From Phocoenobacter atlanticus (GTDB lineage Bacteria > Pseudomonadota > Gammaproteobacteria > Enterobacterales > Pasteurellaceae), in the NCBI RefSeq assembly GCF_030764225.1, contig NZ_JASAXH010000017.1: a DNA stretch of 50,347 bases; one strand, given 5' to 3'. A program made the position numbers and the translations under genes. Every line of letters begins with the position of its first letter. Position 1 is the stretch's first letter. This document shows, piece by piece, positions 26,681 to 35,557 of this stretch. A model generated the notes under the pieces. It ran no database searches, was not told the origin of the DNA, and saw only the letters and a list, made by a program, of their open reading frames with translations.

Positions 26681-29068
26681 ATGAAATTTAATGAATCTTG
26701 GTTGCGTGAGTGGGTAAATCCAGCGATTACAACGGAACAATTATGCGATCAAATCACAATGCTTGGCTTGGAAGTGGACGGCGTTGAAGCAGTTGCAGAT
26801 ACCTTTTCAGGTGTTGTTGTAGGCGAAGTGGTTGAATGCGGTCAGCACCCAAATGCAGATAAATTACGTGTAACCAAAGTAAATGTCGGTGGCGAGCGTT
26901 TATTAGACATCGTTTGTGGTGCACCAAACTGCCGTTTAGGTTTGAAAGTAGCTTGTGCCGTTGATGGTGCCGTTTTACCGGGTAATTTTAAAATTAAGAA
27001 AACCAAATTACGTGGTGAACCATCTGAGGGAATGCTTTGTTCATTCACTGAATTAGGTATTAAAGTTGAGCAAGACGGTATTATTGAATTGCCAGCAGAC
27101 GCACCTATCGGTAAAGATTTCCGTGAATATTTAGATTTAGAAGACAGCATTGTTGAAATCAGCTTAACCCCAAATCGTGCGGACTGTTTAAGTATTTCAG
27201 GGATTGCACGCGAAGTGGCGGTAGCAAATCAATTAGAAATGGTTGCACCGACATTTGAACCTGTTTCAGCGACTATTTCAGATAAAGTTGCGGTAGAAAT
27301 TCACAATCCAGAGGCTTGCCCACGTTATTTAGCTCGTGTGGTTAAAAATGTGAATGTAAAAGCACAATCGCCACTTTGGTTACAAGAAAAATTACGCCGT
27401 TGTGGTATGCGTTCTATCGATCCTGTGGTTGATGTAACAAACTTTGTGTTACTGGAATTAGGTCAGCCAATGCACGCCTTTGATATGGCGAAAGTGAACG
27501 CATCAATTCAAGTACGTTTAGCAAAAGCAAATGAAAAATTAGTGTTATTAGACGGCAATGAAGTTGCATTAAAAGAAAATACCTTGCTAATTTGCGATCA
27601 AAATCAACCACTTGCAATGGCGGGGATCTTTGGTGGTAAAGAAAGTGGCGTAAGTGATACAACAACAGATATTATTTTAGAGGCAGCATTCTTTGCCCCA
27701 TTAGCTATTGCTGGACGTGCAAGACAATACGGTTTACATACCGATTCTTCACACCGTTTTGAGCGTGGTGTAGATTTTGAAAATACACGCAATGCAATGG
27801 AACGAGCAACCGCATTATTATTAGACATTTGTGGTGGTGAAGCAGGTGAAATTGTGGAAGCGAAAAGTGATGAGCATTTACCAAAAGCAAATCAAGTGAC
27901 TTTACGTCGTGAAAAATTAGATGCTTTATTAGGTCATCATATTGCTGATGAAACCGTTACCGATATTTTAACTCGTTTAGGTTTATCGCCAATTTTTGCA
28001 AATAATGAATGGAAAGTGACCGCTTGTAGCTGGCGTTTTGATATTGAAATTGAAGAAGATTTAATTGAAGAAGTCGCTCGTATCTACGGTTACAATAGCA
28101 TTCCAAATAATGCACCATTAGCTCATTTAAATATGAATGAACACCGTGAGTCAAATTTAGATTTAATGCGTGTCCAAATGGCATTAGTGGATAGCGATTA
28201 CCAAGAAGCGATCACTTATAGCTTTGTCAATCCAAAAACACAGGCATTATTACACCCAAATCAAGAAGCAATAGTATTGCCTAACCCAATTTCAGCGGAT
28301 ATGTCAGCAATGCGTTTATCCTTGTTAAGTGGTTTGTTAGAGGCGGTTGTTTATAACCAAAAACGTCAGCAAAGTCGAATACGTCTGTTTGAAACAGGGT
28401 TACGTTTTGTGCCTGACGAAAATGCAGAAATGGGGATTCGCCAAGAGCAAATGTTAGCGGCGGTTATTGTTGGTGCGAAACATAATGAACACTGGACGGG
28501 TAAATCAGATAACGTTGATTTCTTTGATTTAAAAGGCGATTTAGAGCGTATTTTATCATTAACAAATAAAGCGAAATCAGTGCGTTTTGTGGCTAAAACT
28601 TATGATGCGTTACATCCAGGTCAATCAGCAGCGATCTTAATTGATGAAAAAGAAGTGGGCTTTATCGGTACAGTACACCCGAAAGTCGCACAAAAATTAG
28701 ATATTTCAGGTACAGCAGTCGTCTTTGAGATTTTATGGTCAGCGATTGATGAGCGAGCAGTCACACAAGCAAAAGAAATTTCTAAATTCCCAGCAAATAA
28801 ACGTGATATTGCGATTGTGGTTGATCGTAATGTTGCCGTGGCAGATATTTTATCTACTTGCCAAAAAGTAGGTGGAGAAAAACTAATTGCGGTAAATCTT
28901 TTTGATGTTTATCAAGGTGAAAATATTGGTAGCGATAAGAAGAGCTTAGCAATTAGTCTAACGGTTCAAGATACTTCAAAAACCCTTGAAGAAGAAGAGA
29001 TCAATGCTGTAATTAAAGCAGTGTTGAGTGAACTTGAACAATGTTTTGGTGCATATTTGAGAGATTAA
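26681..29068 (+). CDS. pheT: Phenylalanyl-tRNA synthetase beta subunit
   Basis: 795 residues, full length. N-terminal tRNA-binding (EMAP-like) domain with HPNADKLRVTKVNVG near 57, B3/B4 editing domain (about 200-400), B5 domain, inactive synthetase-like core and C-terminal ferredoxin-fold anticodon-binding domain starting SKFPANKRDIAIVVD near 700. The beta subunit edits mischarged tyrosine and binds the tRNA anticodon. It lies 20 bases after pheS with AGGATGAGGA upstream. Confidence 0.98.
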   Translation: MKFNESWLREWVNPAITTEQLCDQITMLGLEVDGVEAVADTFSGVVVGEVVECGQHPNADKLRVTKVNVGGERLLDIVCGAPNCRLGLKVACAVDGAVLPGNFKIKKTKLRGEPSEGMLCSFTELGIKVEQDGIIELPADAPIGKDFREYLDLEDSIVEISLTPNRADCLSISGIAREVAVANQLEMVAPTFEPVSATISDKVAVEIHNPEACPRYLARVVKNVNVKAQSPLWLQEKLRRCGMRSIDPVVDVTNFVLLELGQPMHAFDMAKVNASIQVRLAKANEKLVLLDGNEVALKENTLLICDQNQPLAMAGIFGGKESGVSDTTTDIILEAAFFAPLAIAGRARQYGLHTDSSHRFERGVDFENTRNAMERATALLLDICGGEAGEIVEAKSDEHLPKANQVTLRREKLDALLGHHIADETVTDILTRLGLSPIFANNEWKVTACSWRFDIEIEEDLIEEVARIYGYNSIPNNAPLAHLNMNEHRESNLDLMRVQMALVDSDYQEAITYSFVNPKTQALLHPNQEAIVLPNPISADMSAMRLSLLSGLLEAVVYNQKRQQSRIRLFETGLRFVPDENAEMGIRQEQMLAAVIVGAKHNEHWTGKSDNVDFFDLKGDLERILSLTNKAKSVRFVAKTYDALHPGQSAAILIDEKEVGFIGTVHPKVAQKLDISGTAVVFEILWSAIDERAVTQAKEISKFPANKRDIAIVVDRNVAVADILSTCQKVGGEKLIAVNLFDVYQGENIGSDKKSLAISLTVQDTSKTLEEEEINAVIKAVLSELEQCFGAYLRD

Positions 29069-29086
29069 GTTTGAGGAGCTTAAATT

Positions 29087-29377
29087 ATGACATTAACTAA
29101 AATTGAAATGATAGAACATATTATTAAACAACTTGAATTAGATAAAAAAACAGCAAGAGAGTTTGTTGAACAGTTTTTTGAAGAAATTCGAGTTGCTCTT
29201 GAAAAGGGAGATGAAGTGAAATTATCAGGATTTGGTAATTTCAGAGTACGTGAAAAAGAAGCAAGACCAGGTAGAAATCCAAGAACGAGAGAGCCTGTAG
29301 CAGTTTCTGCTCGAAGAGTGGTTACCTTTAAACCAAGTCAAAAGCTTAAAGATCGAATTGAAGAGGCTAACAAGTAA
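29087..29377 (+). CDS. ihfA: Integration host factor alpha subunit
   Basis: 96 residues of the HU/IHF family, with the DNA-intercalating arm GRNPRTREPVAVSARRVV and opening MTLTKIEMIEHI typical of IhfA. It forms the IHF heterodimer with IhfB, whose gene is also in this window (42082-42363). It follows pheT by 18 bases as in most gamma-proteobacteria, so synthesis is linked to the pheST operon. Confidence 0.97.
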   Translation: MTLTKIEMIEHIIKQLELDKKTAREFVEQFFEEIRVALEKGDEVKLSGFGNFRVREKEARPGRNPRTREPVAVSARRVVTFKPSQKLKDRIEEANK

Positions 29378-29409
29378 AGACGGTGCATTATTTTTATAGA
29401 ATAACTTAT

Positions 29410-29877
29410 ATGCGATTACTAAGTTTTTATAAACTTATTATATTAATAATGTTAAGTTTGTGTTTAATTAGCTGTTCAGCAGAACCCAGCTTTTCAAATG
29501 AAACTTATATAGTCAATAAGCTTGTTAAACAGCATCGTATTTGGAAAGGAACACCTTATCGTTTAGGGGGAAATACTCCTCAGGGAGTGGATTGTTCTGG
29601 ACTTACTGCTGCTATTTTTAAAAATTCTTTTGGTATTCATTTACCAAGAACGACCAAATTACAAGCAAAAACGGGTGCTTATGTTCCTAAAAAATATTTG
29701 CAAGCGGGGGATTTGGTTTTTTTTAAGACAGGACGAGGACCTTTTGGAAATCACGTTGGTATTTATGTAAAAAATGGGCATTTTTTACATGCATCGTCTA
29801 AAAAAGGCGTGATATATTCAAATTTAAATTCGCCTTATTATAAAAGAGTATACTGGCAAGCCCGACGTTTACAGTAA
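29410..29877 (+). CDS. NlpC/P60-family lipoprotein endopeptidase (MepS/NlpC type)
   Basis: About 155 residues. The N-terminus RLLSFYKLIILIMLSLCLISC is a lipoprotein signal with lipobox LISC. The NlpC/P60 domain carries the catalytic Cys in GVDCSGLTAAIF and His in NHVGIYVKNGHFLHASS. These enzymes cut D,D- or gamma-D-Glu-DAP cross-links in peptidoglycan and are anchored in the outer membrane. ATG at 29410 gives the better signal peptide; a GTG at 29383 is an alternative. Ribosome-binding sequence is weak at both. It is probably co-transcribed from ihfA. Confidence 0.88.
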   Translation: MRLLSFYKLIILIMLSLCLISCSAEPSFSNETYIVNKLVKQHRIWKGTPYRLGGNTPQGVDCSGLTAAIFKNSFGIHLPRTTKLQAKTGAYVPKKYLQAGDLVFFKTGRGPFGNHVGIYVKNGHFLHASSKKGVIYSNLNSPYYKRVYWQARRLQ

Positions 29878-30013
29878 AAAATATGAAGTAGATCACAAAG
29901 TTAAACATTTTATATAGTTATTGTTTGAAAAAATCATAAAATTGTTTTAACTTAACGGCTATATAAAAATAAGTGTTGTGCCCAACAACCTTTTCATAAT
30001 TTGCTTTCCGAGT

Positions 30014-30038
30014 GCCCCTTGTTTTAGGGGCTTTTTTT
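30014..30038 (+). terminator. Rho-independent terminator, possibly of a small RNA
   Basis: GCCCC (30014-30018) and GGGGC (30027-30031) plus seven T. It is 137 bases after the NlpC gene and 20 bases before rseC. The 70 bases before it contain a second small hairpin (GTTG-TGCCC-AACAAC) after an A+T promoter-like TATATA (near 29960), so it may end a short RNA rather than the mRNA. Confidence 0.75.
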
Positions 30039-30057
30039 ATTTTTAGGACTATTTTTT

Positions 30058-30489
30058 ATGCTTATTGAACAAGGCAAAGTACTAAGTTATCACAATGGTA
30101 TAGCAAAGGTTGAATGTTATACTAAGAGTGGCTGTGGCAGTTGCGATGCAAAGCAGGGCTGTGGTACACAATCACTATCTGAATTGACAGGAAGTAAAGT
30201 CGTTTCTTTATTAGATCTCGAAGTATTTGAAGAACTAAAACAGGGTGATATTATCAATATAGGTTTGAAAGAAAGTTCTCTATTAGTCAGCGTTATGTGG
30301 TTGTATTGTATCCCATTAACAGTATTAATTGTATCAGCGGTAGGATTTTCACAACTTTTTGCAAATGAGCTTATTGTTGCATTATTAACTATTACGGCAA
30401 CATTGCTGAGTTTTGGAGGAATAAAATGGAAGCTTTCTCAAAAGAAACATTTTAACCCCCAAATTATATTTTTAGGGAAAGTAAATTAG
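30058..30489 (+). CDS. rseC: SoxR-reducing system / sigma-E regulator protein RseC
   Basis: 143 residues. The N-terminal cytosolic part has a cysteine cluster CYTKSGCGSCDAKQGCG near residue 20, likely binding Fe-S, followed by two membrane spans at about 78-97 and 100-120. The family is tied to Rnf/Rsx-linked reduction of SoxR and to the sigma-E operon in enterobacteria; here no rpoE, rseA or rseB is adjacent. Its stop codon overlaps that of the convergent lysC by four bases. Confidence 0.9.
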   Translation: MLIEQGKVLSYHNGIAKVECYTKSGCGSCDAKQGCGTQSLSELTGSKVVSLLDLEVFEELKQGDIINIGLKESSLLVSVMWLYCIPLTVLIVSAVGFSQLFANELIVALLTITATLLSFGGIKWKLSQKKHFNPQIIFLGKVN

Positions 30490-31829
30490 CATTCAAATAA
30501 TGAGCAATGTAATCCTCTAACAATTTTATCTACTTCTTCATTATTGACTAAAATACAGATATTGTTGCTACTTGCACCATAACTAATTAAACGTATATTA
30601 TCCTTTTCTAATGCTCCAAACAGTTGTTTTGCGAGTCCTTTTTCTGTATGAAGGTTATTACCAATAATAGTAACAAGAGCAAGGTTAGGTTCGATTTGTA
30701 CATTGCAAGAAATACTTAACTCTTCAATAATTTGTGGAGATAAGGAGGTAGTGGAACCTATTTTATCTAGTGTTAATGCGATGCTAATTTCAGAGGTCGT
30801 TACCACATCAATAGAAAGTTGATGTTTAGCTAATATGCTAAAAATATTGGCTAAAAAACCTTTGGTATGGATCATTCCCAGACTAGATAAAGTCACCAAT
30901 GTTTGATCACCGCGTAAAGCAATGGCTCTGAATATTGGACGAGGTTGTGGATTTGAAGTTATCCAAGTTCCACCTTGTTCAGGATTTTTACTTGATCCTA
31001 CAAAAACAGGAATATTGCTACGAACAGCGGGTAATAGCGTTGCAGGATGGAGTACTTTTGCTCCAAATGTTGCCATTTCAGCTGCTTCATTAAAGCTAAT
31101 CGTTTCGATACGTTTCGCATTAGGTACAACCCTTGGATCCATCGTATAGATACCAGAAACATCTGTCCAAATTAATACATCATTCGCATTTAATACTTCT
31201 GCTAATAATGCTGCGGAATAATCACTTCCACCACGTCCTAGCGTAGTGGTTTTTCCATTATCATCTCGCCCAATAAAACCTTGTGTAACAATAACTTTTC
31301 CACTATCAAGTAAAGGTTTTAGAATTTCATTCGCTTGTTGTTGTGTTTTTTTATTATTAGGTAGTGCTTTTCCATAGTTGTCATTTGTAGCAACAATATC
31401 ACGAATATCAACCCAAGTGGCATCAATATTTTTTTCTTTCAGTAATTGTGTGAAAATGGTGCTAGATAACATTTCTCCGTGGCTAATCAATTCATCACTT
31501 AATATACGAGAAGTTACTAATGTTGCAGATTCTGCAAGATTTGATATATGCTCTAATAGTAGTTCAATTTTATCTAAAATTTTATCTGGACATTGTAATT
31601 GATTGATGATACTAAATTGAATATCGCGTATATTATTTAAAATAGTTTTTAGACGATCTTCCTTACAACCATTTGCAAGTTCAACGAGATAGTCGGTAAT
31701 TCCTGCAGAGGCAGAAAGTACGATAACGCGAGTATTTTTATCTGAAGTAATGATGTTAGCACAGGCAGACATTGCCTTAAAATTTGCAACACTGGTTCCG
31801 CCAAATTTGGCAACAGAGAGATGTGGCAT
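30486..31829 (-). CDS. lysC: Aspartokinase (LysC type)
   Basis: About 447 residues: kinase domain opening VAKFGGTSVANF, GRGGSDYSAALLAEVL near 200 and DPRVVPNAKRI near 229, then two ACT domains (about 295-440) for lysine feedback. It phosphorylates aspartate, first step to lysine, methionine, threonine and diaminopimelate. MPHLSVAKFGG (ATG 31829) matches family starts; an in-frame Met exists 17 codons upstream (31880). The short upstream region lacks a lysine riboswitch. It is monofunctional, with no homoserine dehydrogenase domain. Confidence 0.93.
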   Translation of the reverse strand: MPHLSVAKFGGTSVANFKAMSACANIITSDKNTRVIVLSASAGITDYLVELANGCKEDRLKTILNNIRDIQFSIINQLQCPDKILDKIELLLEHISNLAESATLVTSRILSDELISHGEMLSSTIFTQLLKEKNIDATWVDIRDIVATNDNYGKALPNNKKTQQQANEILKPLLDSGKVIVTQGFIGRDDNGKTTTLGRGGSDYSAALLAEVLNANDVLIWTDVSGIYTMDPRVVPNAKRIETISFNEAAEMATFGAKVLHPATLLPAVRSNIPVFVGSSKNPEQGGTWITSNPQPRPIFRAIALRGDQTLVTLSSLGMIHTKGFLANIFSILAKHQLSIDVVTTSEISIALTLDKIGSTTSLSPQIIEELSISCNVQIEPNLALVTIIGNNLHTEKGLAKQLFGALEKDNIRLISYGASSNNICILVNNEEVDKIVRGLHCSLFEC

Positions 31830-32001
31830 AATAGTTTTAGTTCCCGTATTAAAAACCCCACATAAAATATATAGATGCAATCTTCTATATAAATTATGTC
31901 AAATAATAAATTTTTATTATAGAAAGTAGTAAAGTTAAGTTTTCATTTTATCATTTTAATAGTATGATTTCACCATTAAATATAGGATTAGTGAAAATAT
32001 A

Positions 32002-33690
32002 ATGATAGTTAAAAAACAAGCGGTAAGATTATTTTTATTTTTTACAATTTTTTGTATTAATCAGATGGCTTATTCAGTCCCTCGAATACCACAAGAATTA
32101 CTTGTAAAAAGTTTAGTTTATTGTACAAATGCATCTGGATTTTCTTTTGATCCTCAAAAGGCAGATGTGGGCACCAATATGAATGTGGTGACTGAACAAA
32201 TTTATGATAAATTGCTTGAATTTGATCCTGCTACTAATAGCTTAAAACCTGCATTAGCTAAAAGTTATAAAGTAAGTGATGATGGTTTGGAAATTACTTT
32301 TTATTTAAGAAAAAATGTTAAATTTCATACTACGGATTGGTTTAATCCAACACGTAACTTTAATGCGGATGATGTACTTTTTTCTTTAAATAGAGTGATG
32401 GGAAATGTTGATGACTTACCAGAATTAGAAGAGTTGGATCAAGTTAAATATAGCGATAAAAGTTATAATAATTATATTTTTCAAAGACAAGCACGCCGTA
32501 CCCATTTCCCTTATTTTGAAAGTATTAATTTAAAAAGTAAGATTGTCAGTTTAAGTGCCCCTTCTAAATATAGTGTAAAAATTAGATTAGCTGAACCAGA
32601 TGCTTCTTTATTGGCTCATCTTGCGAGTCAATATACCGTCATTTTATCTAAGGAATACGCATTACAATTGAGTTCTGATGATAATTTGGCACAGCTAGAT
32701 CAACTTCCTGTGGGTACAGGGGTATATAAATTACAAAGTTATGTACACAATGATTATGTTCGTTTACAGAGAAATGAGAGTTATTGGGGTAAAAAAGCGA
32801 ATATTGAAAATATCATTATTGATTTTTCTACAAGTAGTACTGGACAAATGGCAAAGTTTTTAAATCAAGAATGTGATATTTCTGCTTTTCCTGAGCCAAG
32901 CCAACTTTCTTCTTTGCCTAAAGGGTATTTAGTGAATATTTTTGGGGCTAATTTATCATTTTTAGCATTTAATAATCAAAGTATGAAAATGAATGATATT
33001 AAACTGCGTCGAGAAATTGTACATTCTATTAATCGTGAAAGATTAGGAAAACAGTTATTTTATGGTTTAGCAGAGGTCGCGGATAATGTATTACCAACGG
33101 CTCTTTTTCCTAATAGAAATGCAGATCACTATCCGTACTTCCCTAAAAATAATAAAGAAAAAATAAGAGAGTATTTAGAGCTTGTGCTTTGGGTACTTGA
33201 TGAAAGACATGTTTATAATTTTCATCCTTTAAAAATGGCCGAGTTGATAAAATATGATTTAGAGAAAATAGGTATTAAGTTAAAAGTACGTCAGGTAAGT
33301 AGAACTTTTTTAGTACAACAATTGGCAAAAAGAGAAGCTGACTATGATATGATTTTAACAGGCTGGCTTGCAAACAATTACGATCCTGATAATTTTTTAT
33401 CTGCTATTTTAGGTTGCCGTTCTCAATTTTCGGTTACAAATTTAGCGAATTGGTGTAATGATGAGTTTGAATATTTACTCAATCAAGCTAGAATAAGTGA
33501 AGATAATGATGAACGTATAAAGTTGTATAAAAAAATTGAGAAAATATTAAGAGAGGAATTACCTATATTACCATTACTTAATGCTAACCGTTTATTGGTC
33601 GTAAGTGATAAAGTAAGAAGTGTACAGATCAGTCCATTTGGTAAAGTAGATTTATCTAAAATCAAATTAATATCTCCAGTAAATAAATAG
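32002..33690 (+). CDS. sapA: Peptide ABC transporter substrate-binding protein SapA
   Basis: 562 residues with a signal peptide (about 1-28) and the SBP family 5 fold: LVYCTNASGFSFDPQKAD near 36, YDKLLEFDPATNSLKPALAKSY near 69, and DMILTGWLANNYDPDNFLSA near 445. Sap systems import antimicrobial peptides and in Haemophilus also haem-related cargo. An uptake-signal core (32016-32024) is built into the signal-peptide codons. The ribosome-binding site is weak. First gene of sapABCD. Confidence 0.92.
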   Translation: MIVKKQAVRLFLFFTIFCINQMAYSVPRIPQELLVKSLVYCTNASGFSFDPQKADVGTNMNVVTEQIYDKLLEFDPATNSLKPALAKSYKVSDDGLEITFYLRKNVKFHTTDWFNPTRNFNADDVLFSLNRVMGNVDDLPELEELDQVKYSDKSYNNYIFQRQARRTHFPYFESINLKSKIVSLSAPSKYSVKIRLAEPDASLLAHLASQYTVILSKEYALQLSSDDNLAQLDQLPVGTGVYKLQSYVHNDYVRLQRNESYWGKKANIENIIIDFSTSSTGQMAKFLNQECDISAFPEPSQLSSLPKGYLVNIFGANLSFLAFNNQSMKMNDIKLRREIVHSINRERLGKQLFYGLAEVADNVLPTALFPNRNADHYPYFPKNNKEKIREYLELVLWVLDERHVYNFHPLKMAELIKYDLEKIGIKLKVRQVSRTFLVQQLAKREADYDMILTGWLANNYDPDNFLSAILGCRSQFSVTNLANWCNDEFEYLLNQARISEDNDERIKLYKKIEKILREELPILPLLNANRLLVVSDKVRSVQISPFGKVDLSKIKLISPVNK

Positions 33691-33698
33691 AGTTTGAT

Positions 33699-34661
33699 AT
33701 GTTATTCATTTTTATTCGTAAATTATTTTGGATTATAGTAACAGTTTTTATTCTTTCTATAATGAGTTACTCCATTTTATTAAAAGATCCGCTTAACTTA
33801 CTGATTTACGATGGCGGTATAGAGTCTTATTTTTATTATATTACTTCTTTGTTAAGAGGAGATCTGGGTATAAGTTATAATTCAGGTGAACCGTTATTTA
33901 ATCAAATATTAAGAGTGTTCCCAGCAACACTTTCGTTATGTTTTTCTGTGACTCTATTATCGTTACTTATAGGTATTCCACTGGGATTTTTGTCTGCTTA
34001 TAATTCAAACAATCTTGTGGGTAAAAGTCTATCTATTTTGGGTTCATTAAGTTTAGCTTTTCCTGTCTTCTGGTTAGCAATTATTTTGCTTTATTATGCT
34101 TCTATAAATCAGTGGGAAATTGCAGCAGTGGGAGAGCTTAATCCAATTTATGAAATTCCAGTTGTGACCAATTTTAAACTGGTAGATATATTTTTAGTTG
34201 ATGTACCTTATAAATTAAAAATAGCACAGAGTTTATTACGTCATTTAGCTTTACCTACATTGATTTTAGTTATTCCTGCGATGTTAGAAGTAATGAGAAT
34301 GACTCAAGAACAAGCAATATATGTAATGAAGAAAGATTATGTTAAAGTTGCGAGAACAAAAGGATGGTCGGGGTTTAAAATATGGCGAATGCATATCGTT
34401 TGTAATGTACTACCTCCGATTATTCCAGCAATTGCACGTAATATTATTTTAATTTTTGCCTTTGCAATGTTAGTTGAGAATGTTGTAAGTTGGGGAGGAA
34501 TTGGGTATTGGTTAATTAATGCAGTATCAGTGCAAGACTATAATGCCATATCTGCAGGTATTATTGTTATTGGGTTATTTATATTAACAGTGGATGTATT
34601 AGCAAGTTTTATCACAACGCTATTAGATCCTTCGAATAAAAAAGATTGGTATGTTAAATAA
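33699..34661 (+). CDS. sapB: Sap ABC transporter permease SapB
   Basis: 320 residues, OppB/DppB-like permease with about six spans; EAA-loop KVARTKGWSGFKIWRMHIV near 218. It starts eight bases after sapA and overlaps sapC by 11 bases. It forms the inner-membrane channel with SapC. Confidence 0.92.
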   Translation: MLFIFIRKLFWIIVTVFILSIMSYSILLKDPLNLLIYDGGIESYFYYITSLLRGDLGISYNSGEPLFNQILRVFPATLSLCFSVTLLSLLIGIPLGFLSAYNSNNLVGKSLSILGSLSLAFPVFWLAIILLYYASINQWEIAAVGELNPIYEIPVVTNFKLVDIFLVDVPYKLKIAQSLLRHLALPTLILVIPAMLEVMRMTQEQAIYVMKKDYVKVARTKGWSGFKIWRMHIVCNVLPPIIPAIARNIILIFAFAMLVENVVSWGGIGYWLINAVSVQDYNAISAGIIVIGLFILTVDVLASFITTLLDPSNKKDWYVK

Positions 34662-35538
34662 GAATGTAGAACAATTTAGAGAATCTGCGTATATTTTGCA
34701 ATTTTTAAAAATTTTGCGAAAAGATATTGTTGCACTGATCAGTGTGTATTTTTTTGCACTTTTATTATTTTTAATATTTTTTGGTTATATTATTGCACCT
34801 TATTCAGCTCAACAGCAGTTTGTTGGTTTAGAATTAATGCCACCATCTTGGAGTGAGATTGGGCAAATTCAACACTTTTTTGGTACAGATGATCTCGGTC
34901 GTGATATTTTTAGTCGTATTCTATACGGTTTTTATTATACCGCAGGGGCTGCATTGGTTATTACCCTCGCTATTGCTATTGTTGGTGGTATTTTAGGTGT
35001 ATTAGCAGGAACAAAAACACACTCTTATTTTGTGATATTACACCATTTATTTGATACATTTTTGGTTACGCCAACCTTACTTATTGCAATTATTATCGCT
35101 ATTTTATTGGAAGCAAGTTTAGTCAATGCAATGATAGCGATTTTTTTAGCAATGTTGCCACAATTTATTCATAAAATTTATCTTGTTACGCAAAAAGAAT
35201 TAAAAAAAGAGTATGTGGTAACTTTATATTTAGATGGTGCAACACGATGGGATTTAGTGAAACAAGTGGTGTTACCTAATTTAACGCCCGTTGCGATAAA
35301 AGAGTTATCACATATTTTTGTTTTAGCAATTTTAGATATTAGTGCATTGAGCTTTATTTCATTAGGGGCACAATATCCAACCGCAGAATGGGGGGCGATG
35401 ATTAGAGATTCTATGGAATTGATTTATATTGCACCTTGGACAGTTTTTTTACCGGGAATTACTATTGTTATGGTGATTTTAATTGTAAGAATGTTAAGTA
35501 ATAGTATTATTCGTGTACTAGAAATGCATCGTTATTAG
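34651..35538 (+). CDS. sapC: Sap ABC transporter permease SapC
   Basis: 295 residues, OppC/DppC-like: N-terminal span and HFFGTDDLGRDIFSRILYG near 75, then EAA-loop LYLDGATRWDLVKQVVLP near 190. It overlaps sapB and is followed 19 bases later by sapD. Confidence 0.92.
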   Translation: MLNKNVEQFRESAYILQFLKILRKDIVALISVYFFALLLFLIFFGYIIAPYSAQQQFVGLELMPPSWSEIGQIQHFFGTDDLGRDIFSRILYGFYYTAGAALVITLAIAIVGGILGVLAGTKTHSYFVILHHLFDTFLVTPTLLIAIIIAILLEASLVNAMIAIFLAMLPQFIHKIYLVTQKELKKEYVVTLYLDGATRWDLVKQVVLPNLTPVAIKELSHIFVLAILDISALSFISLGAQYPTAEWGAMIRDSMELIYIAPWTVFLPGITIVMVILIVRMLSNSIIRVLEMHRY

Positions 35539-35557
35539 AGTGTAAATTGGATATATT

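Noticed and set aside
31830..32001. Possible lysine riboswitch upstream of lysC
   Set aside because: The region is too short and AT-only, with none of the conserved L-box helices.
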